DNA from: Clostridia bacterium
GTDB taxonomy: Bacteria > Bacillota > Clostridia > Oscillospirales > CAG-272
Assembly (NCBI GenBank): GCA_017403155.1
Contig: JAFQOP010000002.1
Span: 1-58,074 of the forward strand
Direction: 5' to 3'
DNA length: 58,074 bases
In this document: in pieces, positions 50,333 to 58,074 of the stretch
How the letters are laid out: every line of letters starts with the position of its first letter
Numbering within the stretch: the first letter of the stretch is position 1
Notes under the pieces: generated by a model
What the model was told of the DNA's origin: nothing
Databases searched by the model: none
Seen by the model: only the letters and a program-made list of their open reading frames with translations
Translations under genes and position numbers: made by a program

Positions 50333-51723
50333 TGGCATACGGACATACAATAGCGGCAATATCCACCCCGCCCGGTAAGGGCGGGGTTGCGCTTATCCGC
50401 ATAAGCGGAGAGGATGCCCTTGCAGTAGCCGAGAGGGTTTTCGCACCGAAAAGGCGCGGCGCCGCTATAAAGGACAATCCGAGAGCTCAGCTCTACGGAG
50501 ATATCAGAAATTCGGCAGAGTTCGTCGACGACGGAATGCTCACCTACTTCCCCGCCCCCCATTCCTACACGGGTGAGGACGTGGTGGAGATAAGCTGCCA
50601 CGGCGGCACTCTTGTGACAAGGTGCGTGCTTGAGGCGGTGCTGTCGGCGGGCGCCACTGCTGCTGAGGCGGGCGAGTTCACCAGACGTGCGTTTATAAAC
50701 GGGCGCCTCACCCTCACCGAGGCAGAGGCGATAGGCACAGTCCTTGAAGCAAGAAGCCGCGACCAGCTGCGCATAAGCTCCGCCCCCTCCCGAGATATAC
50801 TCGCGGAGAAAATAGCCGAGATAAGAGAGGAGCTTACCTCCCTGCTCTCCTCCATATTTGCAAGAATCGATTACCCCGACGAGGACCTCGGTGAGTTTAC
50901 CGCAAGGGAAAGCCTTGTCATCCTCACAGAGATAGACGGCAAAATAAACCGCCTGCTCTCCACCTACCCGACGGGCAAGGCAATCTGCGAGGGCATTCGC
51001 ACGGTTATCGCAGGCAAGCCCAACGTCGGCAAAAGCACCCTCTACAACGCGGTGCTCGGTGAGGATGCGGCAATCGTAACCTCGGTGGCAGGCACAACGC
51101 GCGACGTTCTGTCAAGAGAAGTCTCCCTCGGTAAGGTTATGCTCCACCTCTCTGACACGGCAGGTGTGAGAAATATAGCTCTGGCTGACGAGGTTGAGGG
51201 CATCGGCATCGAGCGCACAAGGGCAGAGCTTAACAAGGCCGAGCTCATAATAGCGGTATTCGACGCCTCACGCCCCCTCGACGGAGAGGACGCAGCTCTT
51301 GTAGCAGAGCTCGATGCACTCGGGGCGGCAAAAATTGCCGTTCTTAACAAGTGCGACCTTGATGCGGTGATTACACCCGAGAGCCTTGGAGGCTCGTTTG
51401 ACGCCGTCATCAGCACAAGCGCAAAGGACTCACCGACCGACACCGCGGCAGCACTCGCGAGCGAGGCGGAGAGGCTCTTTACCGACGGTAGTATACGCGT
51501 CGGCGAGGAGGCGGTCATATACTCTGCGCGGCAAAATTCAGCCCTTATGCGCGCCCACGTCTTCATCGGTGCGGCTATCGCCGCCTACGAAAGAGGCGAG
51601 TGGGAGGACGCGGCGGCATCCGAGATAGAAAGGGCTCTCGGCGCTATTGCCGAAGCAGACGGCAGAGCGGTATCCGACGAGGTAGTTGCCGGGATATTCT
51701 CAAAATTCTGCGTAGGAAAGTGA
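50332..51723 (+). CDS. mnmE: tRNA modification GTPase MnmE
   Basis: 463 residues. N-terminal folate-binding domain (DTIAAISTPPGKGGVALIRISG-like start), GTPase G1 GKPNVGKSTLYN, G3 DTAGVRN and G4 NKCD, and the C-terminal CVGK (in place of the usual C[I/L]GK) that closes the active site. With MnmG it makes cmnm5U34. mnmG and rsmG, usual partners, do not follow here. Confidence 0.96.
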   Translation: MAYGHTIAAISTPPGKGGVALIRISGEDALAVAERVFAPKRRGAAIKDNPRAQLYGDIRNSAEFVDDGMLTYFPAPHSYTGEDVVEISCHGGTLVTRCVLEAVLSAGATAAEAGEFTRRAFINGRLTLTEAEAIGTVLEARSRDQLRISSAPSRDILAEKIAEIREELTSLLSSIFARIDYPDEDLGEFTARESLVILTEIDGKINRLLSTYPTGKAICEGIRTVIAGKPNVGKSTLYNAVLGEDAAIVTSVAGTTRDVLSREVSLGKVMLHLSDTAGVRNIALADEVEGIGIERTRAELNKAELIIAVFDASRPLDGEDAALVAELDALGAAKIAVLNKCDLDAVITPESLGGSFDAVISTSAKDSPTDTAAALASEAERLFTDGSIRVGEEAVIYSARQNSALMRAHVFIGAAIAAYERGEWEDAAASEIERALGAIAEADGRAVSDEVVAGIFSKFCVGK

Positions 51724-51731
51724 GAAAAGCA

Positions 51732-52061
51732 ATGGAATCCAAAAGATTTACCAAAAACGACGACGGCTTCATCTGCAAAAATTGCGGCAGAGAGGTGCTC
51801 CCTCTCGGATACACCTCTCGCAACCACTGCCCATTCTGCCTCACTTCGGTACACGTGGATATAAACCCCGGAGACAGAGCCAATCCCTGCGGAGGACTTC
51901 TCCGCCCCATCAAGGCAGAGCCCGACTCAAAGCGAGGATATATTATTATACACCGCTGCGAAAGGTGCGGCGCTGTTGTGAGGAACAAGGCGGCGCACGA
52001 GGCAAAGGTACAGCCCGACGACACCGACCTGATTATCAGACTCACGGCAGGTCCCATATAA
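51732..52061 (+). CDS. RNHCP-domain zinc-binding protein
   Basis: 109 residues. The RNHCP pattern is clear: FTKNDDGFICKNCGREV, then YTSRNHCPFCLTSVHVD and RCERCGAVVRNK, giving three CxxC pairs that would bind zinc. A GTG at 51720, overlapping the mnmE stop (GTGA), is an alternative start. The function is not established for this family. It closes the mnmE operon. Confidence 0.8.
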   Translation: MESKRFTKNDDGFICKNCGREVLPLGYTSRNHCPFCLTSVHVDINPGDRANPCGGLLRPIKAEPDSKRGYIIIHRCERCGAVVRNKAAHEAKVQPDDTDLIIRLTAGPI

Positions 52062-52085
52062 AAAGCGCACTTTTGTGCGCTTTTT
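52061..52085 (+). terminator. Terminator after the RNHCP gene
   Basis: AAAAGCGCAC-TTTT-GTGCGCTTTTT, a strong stem with T-run. It ends the long rpmH-to-RNHCP transcript. Confidence 0.9.
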
Positions 52086-52097
52086 CTTCTTTTACCC

Positions 52098-52126
52098 TTT
52101 ACATTTTCATAAACGTGTGCTAATAT
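52098..52126 (+). promoter_or_regulatory. Promoter of the small membrane gene at 52160
   Basis: -35 TTTACA (52098-52103), 17-nt spacer, -10 TAATAT (52121-52126). Confidence 0.5.
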
Positions 52127-52159
52127 AATAATAGTAATATTCAGAAAGGAGTACATATA

Positions 52160-52405
52160 ATGTCTAACAATTCCTTTACCTCTCAGTATGATTCTCTCCA
52201 CTTTGTATTAAGGCTTGTTATCCAGATCGTCCTCGGCGCGGTTGTCGGCGGTGTTTACCGCATTTTCCGCTACGTGGAGAACAAGAACGTTACGACTCTC
52301 GTCGTAGGCATTCTTACCGTTATTCCTCCCATCAGCTTCATCGCTTGGGTGGTAGATCTCGTAACACTTATACTTAACCGCAAGTATACCGTATTTGTTG
52401 ACTAA
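52160..52405 (+). CDS. Small two-helix membrane protein
   Basis: 81 residues. Two hydrophobic helices (LVIQIVLGAVVGGVYRIF and LVVGILTVIPPISFIAWVVDLVTLIL) joined by a short charged loop. AAAGGAG precedes the ATG. No family I can name; it stands alone between terminators, so it is an independent gene. Confidence 0.65.
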   Translation: MSNNSFTSQYDSLHFVLRLVIQIVLGAVVGGVYRIFRYVENKNVTTLVVGILTVIPPISFIAWVVDLVTLILNRKYTVFVD

Positions 52406-52407
52406 GG

Positions 52408-52435
52408 CAAAGGGAGCGCTCAAGGCGCTCCCTTT
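52408..52435. terminator. Bidirectional terminator
   Basis: CAAAGGGAGCGC-TCAAG-GCGCTCCCTTTG. It overlaps the end of the AraC-type gene and serves both converging transcripts. Confidence 0.85.
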
Positions 52436-53274
52436 GTTTTTTGTCTGTATTCTCTCGGTGACATACCCGTATGCTTCCTGAAGGTCTTGGAGAAGAAGTG
52501 CTTGTCGGCATAGCCGACCATTTCCCCTATCCTGCCGATATCTATATCGGTGGAGGAGAGAAGGGATGAGGCATAGTTTATGCGCAGAGAGGCAATGTAC
52601 TGCGTGGGACTCATGCCCGTAATGGCGCGGAAGACTGTGTTGTAGCGCGAGACGCTAATGCTGTCCAGATGTGCCAGCTCCGGCACCGAGATGGGCTCTG
52701 CGTAGTAGGCATTTATATACTGCAGCGAGCGCGTGAGACGCTCGCTCTTTCCTGCCCTGCCGAGCCCCGCGAGGGAGGAAAGTATTACTGCGAGATATCC
52801 GCCGAAACAGACGTCGAGGCAATCCCCATCCTCGGAGAAGGATGAAAACATCTCGGAGAATGCGCGAGTGGCACGCTCAGAGTGACCGCCCTTAACCGCG
52901 GTGGGAAGATTGGTAAATCCGAGAGACTCAAGTGTGGAATCTGCAGCCGAGCCCGTAAAATGGACGAAATAGTAGCCTATCTCCCCCTCTCCCGAGAAGG
53001 TGTAGCAATAGCGGCACCGCGGTGGAAAGATAACAAAGTCTCCCTCGCTCACCGTAGCACTTTCCCCGTCAAGCACGACAGAGAGCTCGCCGTGCGCCAC
53101 GTATATAAGATAATAATCGTCCCTCCCCCTTCGGTTGTAGGTGGTAAAACGATGAGAAAGGCTCATAAAGCCCGTGCAGTTTACCATCAGGGGATATTTG
53201 TCACACTCTCTCGAGCAGGCGTTAAAGCCGTGGGCTTCGCTGTCGGCAAACGCATAGTAGCTTAATGATTTCAT
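52420..53274 (-). CDS. AraC-family transcriptional regulator
   Basis: 284 residues. N-terminal cupin sensor (about 40-115, HGELSVVLDGESATVSEGDFVIFPPRCRYCY) and two C-terminal HTH motifs (VPELAHLDSISVSRYNTVFRAITG and IGEMVGYADKHFFSKTFRKHTGMSPREY). It is divergent from the oxidoreductase and MFS genes and likely activates them on sensing a sugar-like ligand. Confidence 0.9.
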   Translation of the reverse strand: MKSLSYYAFADSEAHGFNACSRECDKYPLMVNCTGFMSLSHRFTTYNRRGRDDYYLIYVAHGELSVVLDGESATVSEGDFVIFPPRCRYCYTFSGEGEIGYYFVHFTGSAADSTLESLGFTNLPTAVKGGHSERATRAFSEMFSSFSEDGDCLDVCFGGYLAVILSSLAGLGRAGKSERLTRSLQYINAYYAEPISVPELAHLDSISVSRYNTVFRAITGMSPTQYIASLRINYASSLLSSTDIDIGRIGEMVGYADKHFFSKTFRKHTGMSPREYRQKTKGAP

Positions 53275-53402
53275 TCTTCCCTCACAGTTAAAAAATACAA
53301 CAACACAGTTGAAATATCACTTGAATATCTGTTGTTTTTATTGTAACATATAATCGAATGGCAGTCAATGCCATAACGAAAAATTACAACAGGAGTCTTA
53401 AA
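53275..53402. promoter_or_regulatory. Divergent control region of the AraC / oxidoreductase pair
   Basis: 128 nt with an ACAACA...TGTTGT inverted repeat (about 53298-53336) and a -10-like TATAAT at 53349-53354 for the oxidoreductase; -35 matches are weak, as expected for an activated promoter. Confidence 0.45.
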
Positions 53403-54680
53403 ATGGAAAATAGCATCAAAAAGAAGCTGATACTTATAGGCGGCGGTGGCCGTGGCAATTCCTACACCAAGATAGGAAAGGACCTCGGCAAGTTTGAGCT
53501 CGTTGCTGTGGCAGAGCCCATCAAGTGCCGCCGCGAGTACATCGCAAAGCTGCACGGCATTCCCGAGAATATGTGCTTCGAGAGCTGGGAGCCCCTCCTT
53601 GAGCTCGGCAAGATTGCAGACGCGGCTGTCATCGCAACGATGGACCGCGACCACTACGCCCCTGCAATGAAGGCTATCGATTGCGGTTATGACCTCCTCC
53701 TCGAGAAGCCCGTATCTCCCGACCTCTCCGAGTGCGAGGAAATCGAGGCTGCAGCCAAGGCAAAGGGTGTCAACGTGCTCGTCTGCCACGTGCTGAGATA
53801 CACCCCCTTCTTCCGCGCGCTCAAGAAGCTTATCGACGACGGCAAGGTCGGCAGGATAATGAACATCGACCACATTGAGGGTGTCGGCAACGTTCACCAG
53901 AGCCACAGCTTTGTAAGAGGAAACTGGGGCAACTCGGTGCGCTCCTCGTTCATGCTGCTGCAGAAGTCCTGCCACGACCTCGATATTCTTCAGTGGCTCA
54001 TTGGCAAGGAGTGCAAGAGAGTGCAGAGCTTCGGACACCTCTCCCACTTCAACGAGAGGAATGCTCCCGCAGATGCACCCGAGCGTTGCTTTGACGGATG
54101 CCCTCACCTTGAGAGCTGTCCTTACAGCGCAAAGAAGCTCTACATAGAGAGAAAGAACGACGGCAACTGGTTCCGCTCCTCTCTCACTAAGCACCTCGAC
54201 GTCGTCGGCGACGACGTTGCTATGGAGGCACTGAAGGACTCGCCCTACGGCAAATGCGTATACAAGCTCGACAACGACGTAGTAGACCATCAGACGGTTA
54301 ATATGGAGTTCGAGGACGACATTATCGTAACCTTCACGATGAGTGCATTCAACCTCGGCGGACGCAGGATACGCATAATGGGTACCGAAGGTGAGCTTAT
54401 CGCAGATGCGGGCAGTCCCATCATTACCTACAACAACCTTCTTACCCAAACCACCGAACAGATTAACATCGACGACGCTATCGCAAGCGACTCTATCGTG
54501 TCGGGTCACGGCGGCGGTGACTCGGGCATCATGTGCGCCCTCTACGACCTGCTCGAGGGTGACGCGGACGCAGGCATGCTCTCGAACATCTCCATCTCCG
54601 TCAAGAACCACAGGATTGTCTTTGCGGCAGAAAAATCCCGTCACGAGGGCAGAATTGTGGAGCTTTGCGAGCTCGATTAA
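53403..54680 (+). CDS. Gfo/Idh/MocA-family oxidoreductase
   Basis: 425 residues from the ATG at 53403 (AGGAG upstream). N-terminal Rossmann fold (LIGGGGRGNSYTKIG), EKPVSPD at the usual catalytic loop, and a C-terminal alpha/beta domain. A Cys-rich insert (CFDGCPHLESCPY) about residue 230 may bind metal or be structural. These enzymes oxidise or reduce sugars and polyols with NAD(P). The substrate is not evident. It is regulated with the neighbouring AraC-type gene. Confidence 0.88.
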   Translation: MENSIKKKLILIGGGGRGNSYTKIGKDLGKFELVAVAEPIKCRREYIAKLHGIPENMCFESWEPLLELGKIADAAVIATMDRDHYAPAMKAIDCGYDLLLEKPVSPDLSECEEIEAAAKAKGVNVLVCHVLRYTPFFRALKKLIDDGKVGRIMNIDHIEGVGNVHQSHSFVRGNWGNSVRSSFMLLQKSCHDLDILQWLIGKECKRVQSFGHLSHFNERNAPADAPERCFDGCPHLESCPYSAKKLYIERKNDGNWFRSSLTKHLDVVGDDVAMEALKDSPYGKCVYKLDNDVVDHQTVNMEFEDDIIVTFTMSAFNLGGRRIRIMGTEGELIADAGSPIITYNNLLTQTTEQINIDDAIASDSIVSGHGGGDSGIMCALYDLLEGDADAGMLSNISISVKNHRIVFAAEKSRHEGRIVELCELD

Positions 54681-54686
54681 AAAGGC

Positions 54687-54716
54687 AAAAAGCGACTTTG
54701 AAAAAAGTCGCTTTTT
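54687..54716 (+). terminator. Terminator after the oxidoreductase
   Basis: AAAAAGCGACTTT-GAAA-AAAGTCGCTTTTT, a near-perfect stem with T-run. Confidence 0.9.
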
Positions 54717-54719
54717 CTA

Positions 54720-54748
54720 TTGACTTTTTACCTTCTCGGTGCTATCAT
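54720..54748 (+). promoter_or_regulatory. Promoter of the MFS gene
   Basis: -35 TTGACT (54720-54725), 17-nt spacer, -10 TATCAT (54743-54748), immediately after the terminator. Confidence 0.5.
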
Positions 54749-54836
54749 AGCCTCGAGGAATAGCAAGAGGTCAGAAAAACCGCAACAAAAAATTCGGCCT
54801 GCGCGTAGCCGCAACAATTTAAAAGGAGCTTTTGCA

Positions 54837-56114
54837 ATGAATTCCCAGGTGTCCGTAAAGGACCAATACCGCACCAGCCGCATTATGTATATAATCGAGG
54901 CGATGGTGGAGAATTTTATATCCATACTCACCGCAGGAGCATATCTCGCCACTCTGACGAGGGCTATCGGCATATCGGACAGTATGACTGCAGTTCTATC
55001 CGCACTGACCTCTCTCTCGGGACTGTTCCAGATTTTCACCATCCTCGTAGCTCACAAGACACCGGTCAAAGGATGGGTCATACCCCTTCAGATTTTAGCC
55101 CACCTTATGCTTTGCGGACTTTATCTTATTCCGCTGTTCGGGCTTGGCAGGCATGCAAGCATACTGTTTCTGCTGCTTATCCTCGGCGCAAACGGCATAA
55201 AGAGCTTCAAATCCTCGGTTAAAATCAACTGGTTTATGTCTATGGTGGAGCCGAAAAACCGCGGCAGCTACTCGGGCATACTCACCGCCGTTTCGGTTGT
55301 ATCCTCATTGTTTTTCTCCCTCGGTGCCAGCTACGTCTTTGACAGCTTTATTGCCGCGGGAAACGAAAGAGGCGCCTTTGCAGTCATTTCGGTTACGATA
55401 CTCGTGCTTATTGTGCTTGACGCAATCCCTCTTTTCATTTCCAAGGAAAAGCCTACGGATATGAGGCGCATCACCTCCCCTCTCTCGTCGGTTAAGGAGC
55501 TTATGGCAAACAGGAGCTTCAGAACTCTTCTGATAATCTCCACCGTCCAGGCTGCGGCAACGGGCATAGCGCCCCCCTTCCTAAGCACCTATCAGATAAA
55601 CGAGCTCGGCTTCTCACTGTCCTTCATCGCACTGACGGATATAATCGTCAATGCAGTGTGGGTGTGCGCACTGCTCGGCTTCGGACACTTGTCAAGAAGG
55701 CTACCGTATGAAAGGATTATGCATTTGTCGGTAATCATTCAGGCTCTCACCTTCGGCGCGCTTATATTTGTCGTGCCCGCAAACGGGCGAATTCTTTTTA
55801 CGCTCTACCGTTGCCTCAGCATGGTGTGCGGAAGCGCTAGCGCCGTTTCGCTCAACAACCTGGTGTTTGACCTTGTTCCGGAGACGCAACGTACGAGCGC
55901 ACTCGCTGTCCGCACGGTTTTCACAGGCACAATATCCTTTGTCGTTACCATATCCGTGACACCTCTTTTCGAGAGTCTGCAAGCAAAGAGAATAACACTC
56001 CTCGGCACGGAGCTGTATGCACAGCAGTTTCTCGCAATATGCACCTTCTCGATAATTCTTATAGTAAATATCCTATGGCTGATTTACGGCAGAAGAATGA
56101 GAGTTGAGCACTAA
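54837..56114 (+). CDS. MFS transporter
   Basis: 425 residues, 12 membrane helices. Starts at the ATG at 54837 with AAAGGAG upstream; the longer frame to 54720 covers the promoter. It resembles the sugar/oligosaccharide MFS branch (VEPKNRGSYSGILTAVS loop between helices 4 and 5, and FDLVPETQRTSALAVRT between 10 and 11). It has its own promoter but sits beside the AraC and oxidoreductase genes, suggesting uptake for the same pathway; the ligand is unknown. Confidence 0.82.
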   Translation: MNSQVSVKDQYRTSRIMYIIEAMVENFISILTAGAYLATLTRAIGISDSMTAVLSALTSLSGLFQIFTILVAHKTPVKGWVIPLQILAHLMLCGLYLIPLFGLGRHASILFLLLILGANGIKSFKSSVKINWFMSMVEPKNRGSYSGILTAVSVVSSLFFSLGASYVFDSFIAAGNERGAFAVISVTILVLIVLDAIPLFISKEKPTDMRRITSPLSSVKELMANRSFRTLLIISTVQAAATGIAPPFLSTYQINELGFSLSFIALTDIIVNAVWVCALLGFGHLSRRLPYERIMHLSVIIQALTFGALIFVVPANGRILFTLYRCLSMVCGSASAVSLNNLVFDLVPETQRTSALAVRTVFTGTISFVVTISVTPLFESLQAKRITLLGTELYAQQFLAICTFSIILIVNILWLIYGRRMRVEH

Positions 56115-56150
56115 AAAAAGCGGAGAGCCTTTCGGCATCTCCGTCTTTTT
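56113..56150. terminator. Bidirectional terminator between MFS and ribU
   Basis: AAAAAAAG-CGGAGA-GCCTTTCGGCA-TCTCCG-TCTTTTTTT: 6-bp stem with an inner GCC/GGC pair, and A- and T-tracts on both sides. Confidence 0.85.
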
Positions 56151-56810
56151 TTACCATATTATTATAAGTATCACAGCCGCCACCAAAAGTGACACGCCCC
56201 CCACTATAAGGGTCAAAACAGAGCTTTTGTTAAAGGTTGTTTTATGCTCCGAGCGCGGAACGAGGCGCGCTGCGCGCATAGCTCCGACCACAGGCTTATA
56301 GAGCATAAGCGCTATGGCACTGTTAAGCAGGGTCTTGGCGAAGTTGAAGGGCAGAAGAAGGGTGGGAAGCAGCTCTATCACCGCCTCGGTCGGCATACCG
56401 AAATAAAAGGGGGTGATAAAGATATTGAGAAGAAGCATAACACCCGTTGTTGCGACTATCGCCGCGCCGAAGCCTATCGCCGCACCGTTAAAGCTCTTCT
56501 TGAATTTATATACAAGAGAGGCAGTGAGGGAGAAGATAGCGGAGGAGGCGAAGTTCATAATAAGACCGTACCAGCCGGTATCGCTTATGGTAATGAACTC
56601 GATAAGAGCAACGATTGCAGAGATTATCGGGGCAACGAGGGGACCGTAAATGAAGGAGGCTATCGCAATCACCGCGTCCTTGGCATCGAGGGAGAGAAAT
56701 CCGCCAACGCTCGGTATTATCTTGCAGATAAGGGTGGTGACAAAGGCGAGAGCCGAAAATATACCCACGCCCGTAATCTTATGAATTACTTTATTTTGAT
56801 TTGATTTCAT
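56151..56810 (-). CDS. ribU: Riboflavin ECF transporter substrate-binding subunit
   Basis: 219 residues from the ATG at 56810 (AAAGG upstream). Six membrane helices; FLSLDAKDAVIAIASFIYGPLVAP and TGWYGLIMNFASSAIFSLTASLVYK match the RibU S-component. With the shared ECF module (EcfA1/A2/T, not in this window) it imports riboflavin. An FMN riboswitch in the leader supports the assignment. Confidence 0.93.
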   Translation of the reverse strand: MKSNQNKVIHKITGVGIFSALAFVTTLICKIIPSVGGFLSLDAKDAVIAIASFIYGPLVAPIISAIVALIEFITISDTGWYGLIMNFASSAIFSLTASLVYKFKKSFNGAAIGFGAAIVATTGVMLLLNIFITPFYFGMPTEAVIELLPTLLLPFNFAKTLLNSAIALMLYKPVVGAMRAARLVPRSEHKTTFNKSSVLTLIVGGVSLLVAAVILIIIW

Positions 56811-56837
56811 ATTTTGCCTTTCGATGTATCGAAGGGG

Positions 56838-56874
56838 AGAGCCCCACCGCACATAGATGTGCACGGTGGGGCTC
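56838..56874 (-). promoter_or_regulatory. Hairpin between the FMN riboswitch and ribU
   Basis: AGAGCCCCACCG/CGGTGGGGCTCT arms enclose a smaller GCACA/TGTGC. It lies between the aptamer and the ribU ribosome site and lacks a T-run, so it is likely part of the expression platform, acting on translation or with Rho. Confidence 0.6.
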
Positions 56875-56925
56875 TAAATAAATGGTGAGGGTGCGTATAT
56901 CACCCAAACGCATAAACTCTTTTCT

Positions 56926-57034
56926 CATCCGGACTTTACCGTCGGTCGGGGACTTTCACCCCGTCGGGCACGAAACGCATTCGTGCTTTGCAGACTTTAC
57001 TGCCGGTATGGAATTGCACCAAACCCCAAAGATA
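56926..57034 (-). ncRNA. FMN riboswitch (RFN element)
   Basis: Minus-strand sequence shows the RFN core in order: ATCTTTGGGGTTTGGTGCAA, CCGGCAGTAAAGTC, a variable arm (GCACGAATGCGTTTCGTGC), GGGGTGAAAGTCCCC, GACCGACGGTAAAGTCCGGATG. It binds FMN and reduces ribU expression when flavin is ample. A -10-like TATAAT (57034-57039) lies just upstream, but no good -35 was found. Confidence 0.95.
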
Positions 57035-57083
57035 TTATATGCTTTTTATTTCCTGGCACGGGGCACCCCGTGTCAATTTTTTT

Positions 57084-57116
57084 ATAGCCCGACACTCTTT
57101 TGGAGCATCGGGCTAT
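57084..57116 (-). terminator. Hairpin downstream of tuf
   Basis: ATAGCCCGA/TCGGGCTAT, 9-bp stem with a 15-nt loop, 46 nt after the tuf stop. On the minus strand it is followed by A's rather than T's, so it is not a standard intrinsic terminator. A GGCACGGGG/CCCCGTGTC hairpin follows at 57056-57074. Confidence 0.4.
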
Positions 57117-57162
57117 ATTTATCGGTTTTTAAGAATTGCTCTTAAAATCTTGTGACTAGAAA

Positions 57163-58074
57163 TTAGCCAAGGATCTCAGAAACAACGCCCGAACCAACGG
57201 TACGACCACCCTCACGGATAGCGAAACGGAGACCCTTCTCGCATGCGATGGGAGTGATGAGCTCAACGTTCATGTCAACGTTGTCGCCGGGGCGGCACAT
57301 GTCAACGTTTGCAGGAAGGTTGATAACACCGGTAACGTCGGTAGTTCTGAAGTAGAACTGAGGTCTGTAGCCGGAGAAGAAGGGCTTGGAACGGCCGCCT
57401 TCCTTCTCGGTAAGAACGTAAACCTGACCTACGAACTTGGTGTGGGGGGTGATGGAACCGGGCTTAGCAAGAACCTGACCTCTCTCGATCTCGTTCTTCT
57501 GGATACCACGGAGAAGCAGACCAACGTTGTCACCAGCCTCTGCGTTGTCCATGAGCTTGTGGAACATCTCGATACCGGTTACAACAGTCTGTCTGGACTC
57601 GTCGGTGAGACCTACGATCTCAACAACGTCGGACATCTTGATGGTACCTCTCTCAACTCTACCGGTAGCAACAGTACCACGGCCGGAGATGGAGAATACG
57701 TCCTCGACGGGCATAAGGAAGGGAAGGTCAGCCTTTCTGTCGGGAGTAGGAATGTAAGAGTCAACTGCGTCCATGAGCTCCTTAATGCAAGCGAACTCGG
57801 GTGCATCAAGGCCGTTAGAAGAGGTAAGAGCCTCACGAGCGGAGCCGCGGATGATCGGAATGTCGTCACCGGGGAAATCGTACTCGGAAAGGAGGTCTCT
57901 GATCTCCATCTCAACGAGGTCAAGAAGCTCCTCGTCGTCAACGATATCGCACTTGTTCATGAATACAACGATTGCAGGAACGCCAACCTGACGAGCAAGA
58001 AGAACGTGCTCTCTGGTCTGTGCAAGAGGGCCGTCAGTGCCGGCAACAACAAGGATTGCGCCGTCCATCTGAGC
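57163..58074 (-). CDS. tuf: Elongation factor Tu, 5' end cut by window
   Basis: About 303 residues visible; the N-terminal part with G1 and G2 lies beyond the window end. The G3-region continues ([22 protein letters not shown]), G4 NKCD ([12 protein letters not shown]) and domains 2 and 3 follow, ending [10 protein letters not shown]. It brings aminoacyl-tRNA to the ribosome. It is the first gene read leftward from the right edge and is followed by non-coding DNA, so tuf is last in its operon. Confidence 0.97.
   Translation of the reverse strand, partial: AQMDGAILVVAGTDGPLAQTREHVLLARQVGVPAIVVFMNKCDIVDDEELLDLVEMEIRDLLSEYDFPGDDIPIIRGSAREALTSSNGLDAPEFACIKELMDAVDSYIPTPDRKADLPFLMPVEDVFSISGRGTVATGRVERGTIKMSDVVEIVGLTDESRQTVVTGIEMFHKLMDNAEAGDNVGLLLRGIQKNEIERGQVLAKPGSITPHTKFVGQVYVLTEKEGGRSKPFFSGYRPQFYFRTTDVTGVINLPANVDMCRPGDNVDMNVELITPIACEKGLRFAIREGGRTVGSGVVSEILG

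Noticed and set aside
49349-50359. Minus-strand open frame of 336 codons
   Set aside because: Antisense to jag; Leu/Gly-rich translation without motif.
53271-54644. Minus-strand open frame of 457 codons
   Set aside because: Antisense to the Gfo/Idh/MocA gene, which has a Rossmann motif and a ribosome site.

Overview
The window reads as chromosomal DNA of a Gram-positive bacterium of the Bacillota, most likely class Clostridia. The evidence is strong AGGAGG-type ribosome sites, TTGACA/TATAAT promoters with 17-nt spacers, an HPr with both His15 and Ser46, long-form HPF, GlyQS, MtaB, LuxS, a DinR/LexA-type SOS box, and the rpmH-rnpA-yidD-yidC-jag-mnmE block. No outer-membrane genes are visible. 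The host part is moderately GC-rich. Positions about 430-8300 are visibly AT-richer and look acquired.

Left region (1-8434). A stretch of structured non-coding repeats (1-433) is followed by a probable small integrative element. The candidate boundaries are a 37-nt perfect direct repeat at 394-430 and 8335-8371; the right copy lies in a 23-bp-arm palindrome (8307-8359). The element has two arms diverging from about 4786-5035. The leftward arm holds an SOS-box-controlled operon (unknown protein, LexA-like repressor, zinc ribbon), two small unknown proteins, and a Panacea-domain antitoxin overlapping a coiled-coil/membrane protein, which resembles a PanAT toxin-antitoxin pair. The rightward arm holds an XRE/TPR regulator with a translationally coupled unknown, then a large serine recombinase broken by a +1 frameshift at about 7314. 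Just outside lies a macro-domain/TIR-domain fusion (8435-9478), a plausible NAD-based defence protein.

Middle region (9500-29900). This holds a sugar O-acetyltransferase with a BcrA-type ABC exporter, a polysaccharide cluster (sugar-phosphate transferase, glycosyltransferase, O-antigen-ligase-like protein), and hpf with a hairpin-rich leader. Next is an unusual RNase III with two dsRNA-binding domains, in an operon with a cytoplasmic-looking beta-helix protein. It continues with a Nudix hydrolase, a very long CvpA-family protein, a cardiolipin synthase operon, a YdbS/YdbT-like bPH2 pair, and a two-component system with membrane proteins.

Right region (30000-58074). Mostly housekeeping: pheST, coaD-rsmD-uvrC, HPr, trmD-rimM, tadA, rnr, secG, mtnN-luxS, glyQS, mtaB, then rpmH-rnpA-yidD-yidC-jag-mnmE-RNHCP. 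The latter block is normally near oriC, but no dnaA is beside it. After it come an AraC / Gfo-Idh-MocA / MFS cassette, a RibU-type riboflavin transporter under an FMN riboswitch, and tuf cut by the window end.

The most interesting parts are the macro-TIR fusion, the SOS-switch/PanAT/recombinase element beside it, and the double-dsRBD RNase III operon. No tRNA, rRNA or CRISPR array was seen. Promoter, terminator and hairpin calls were made by eye.
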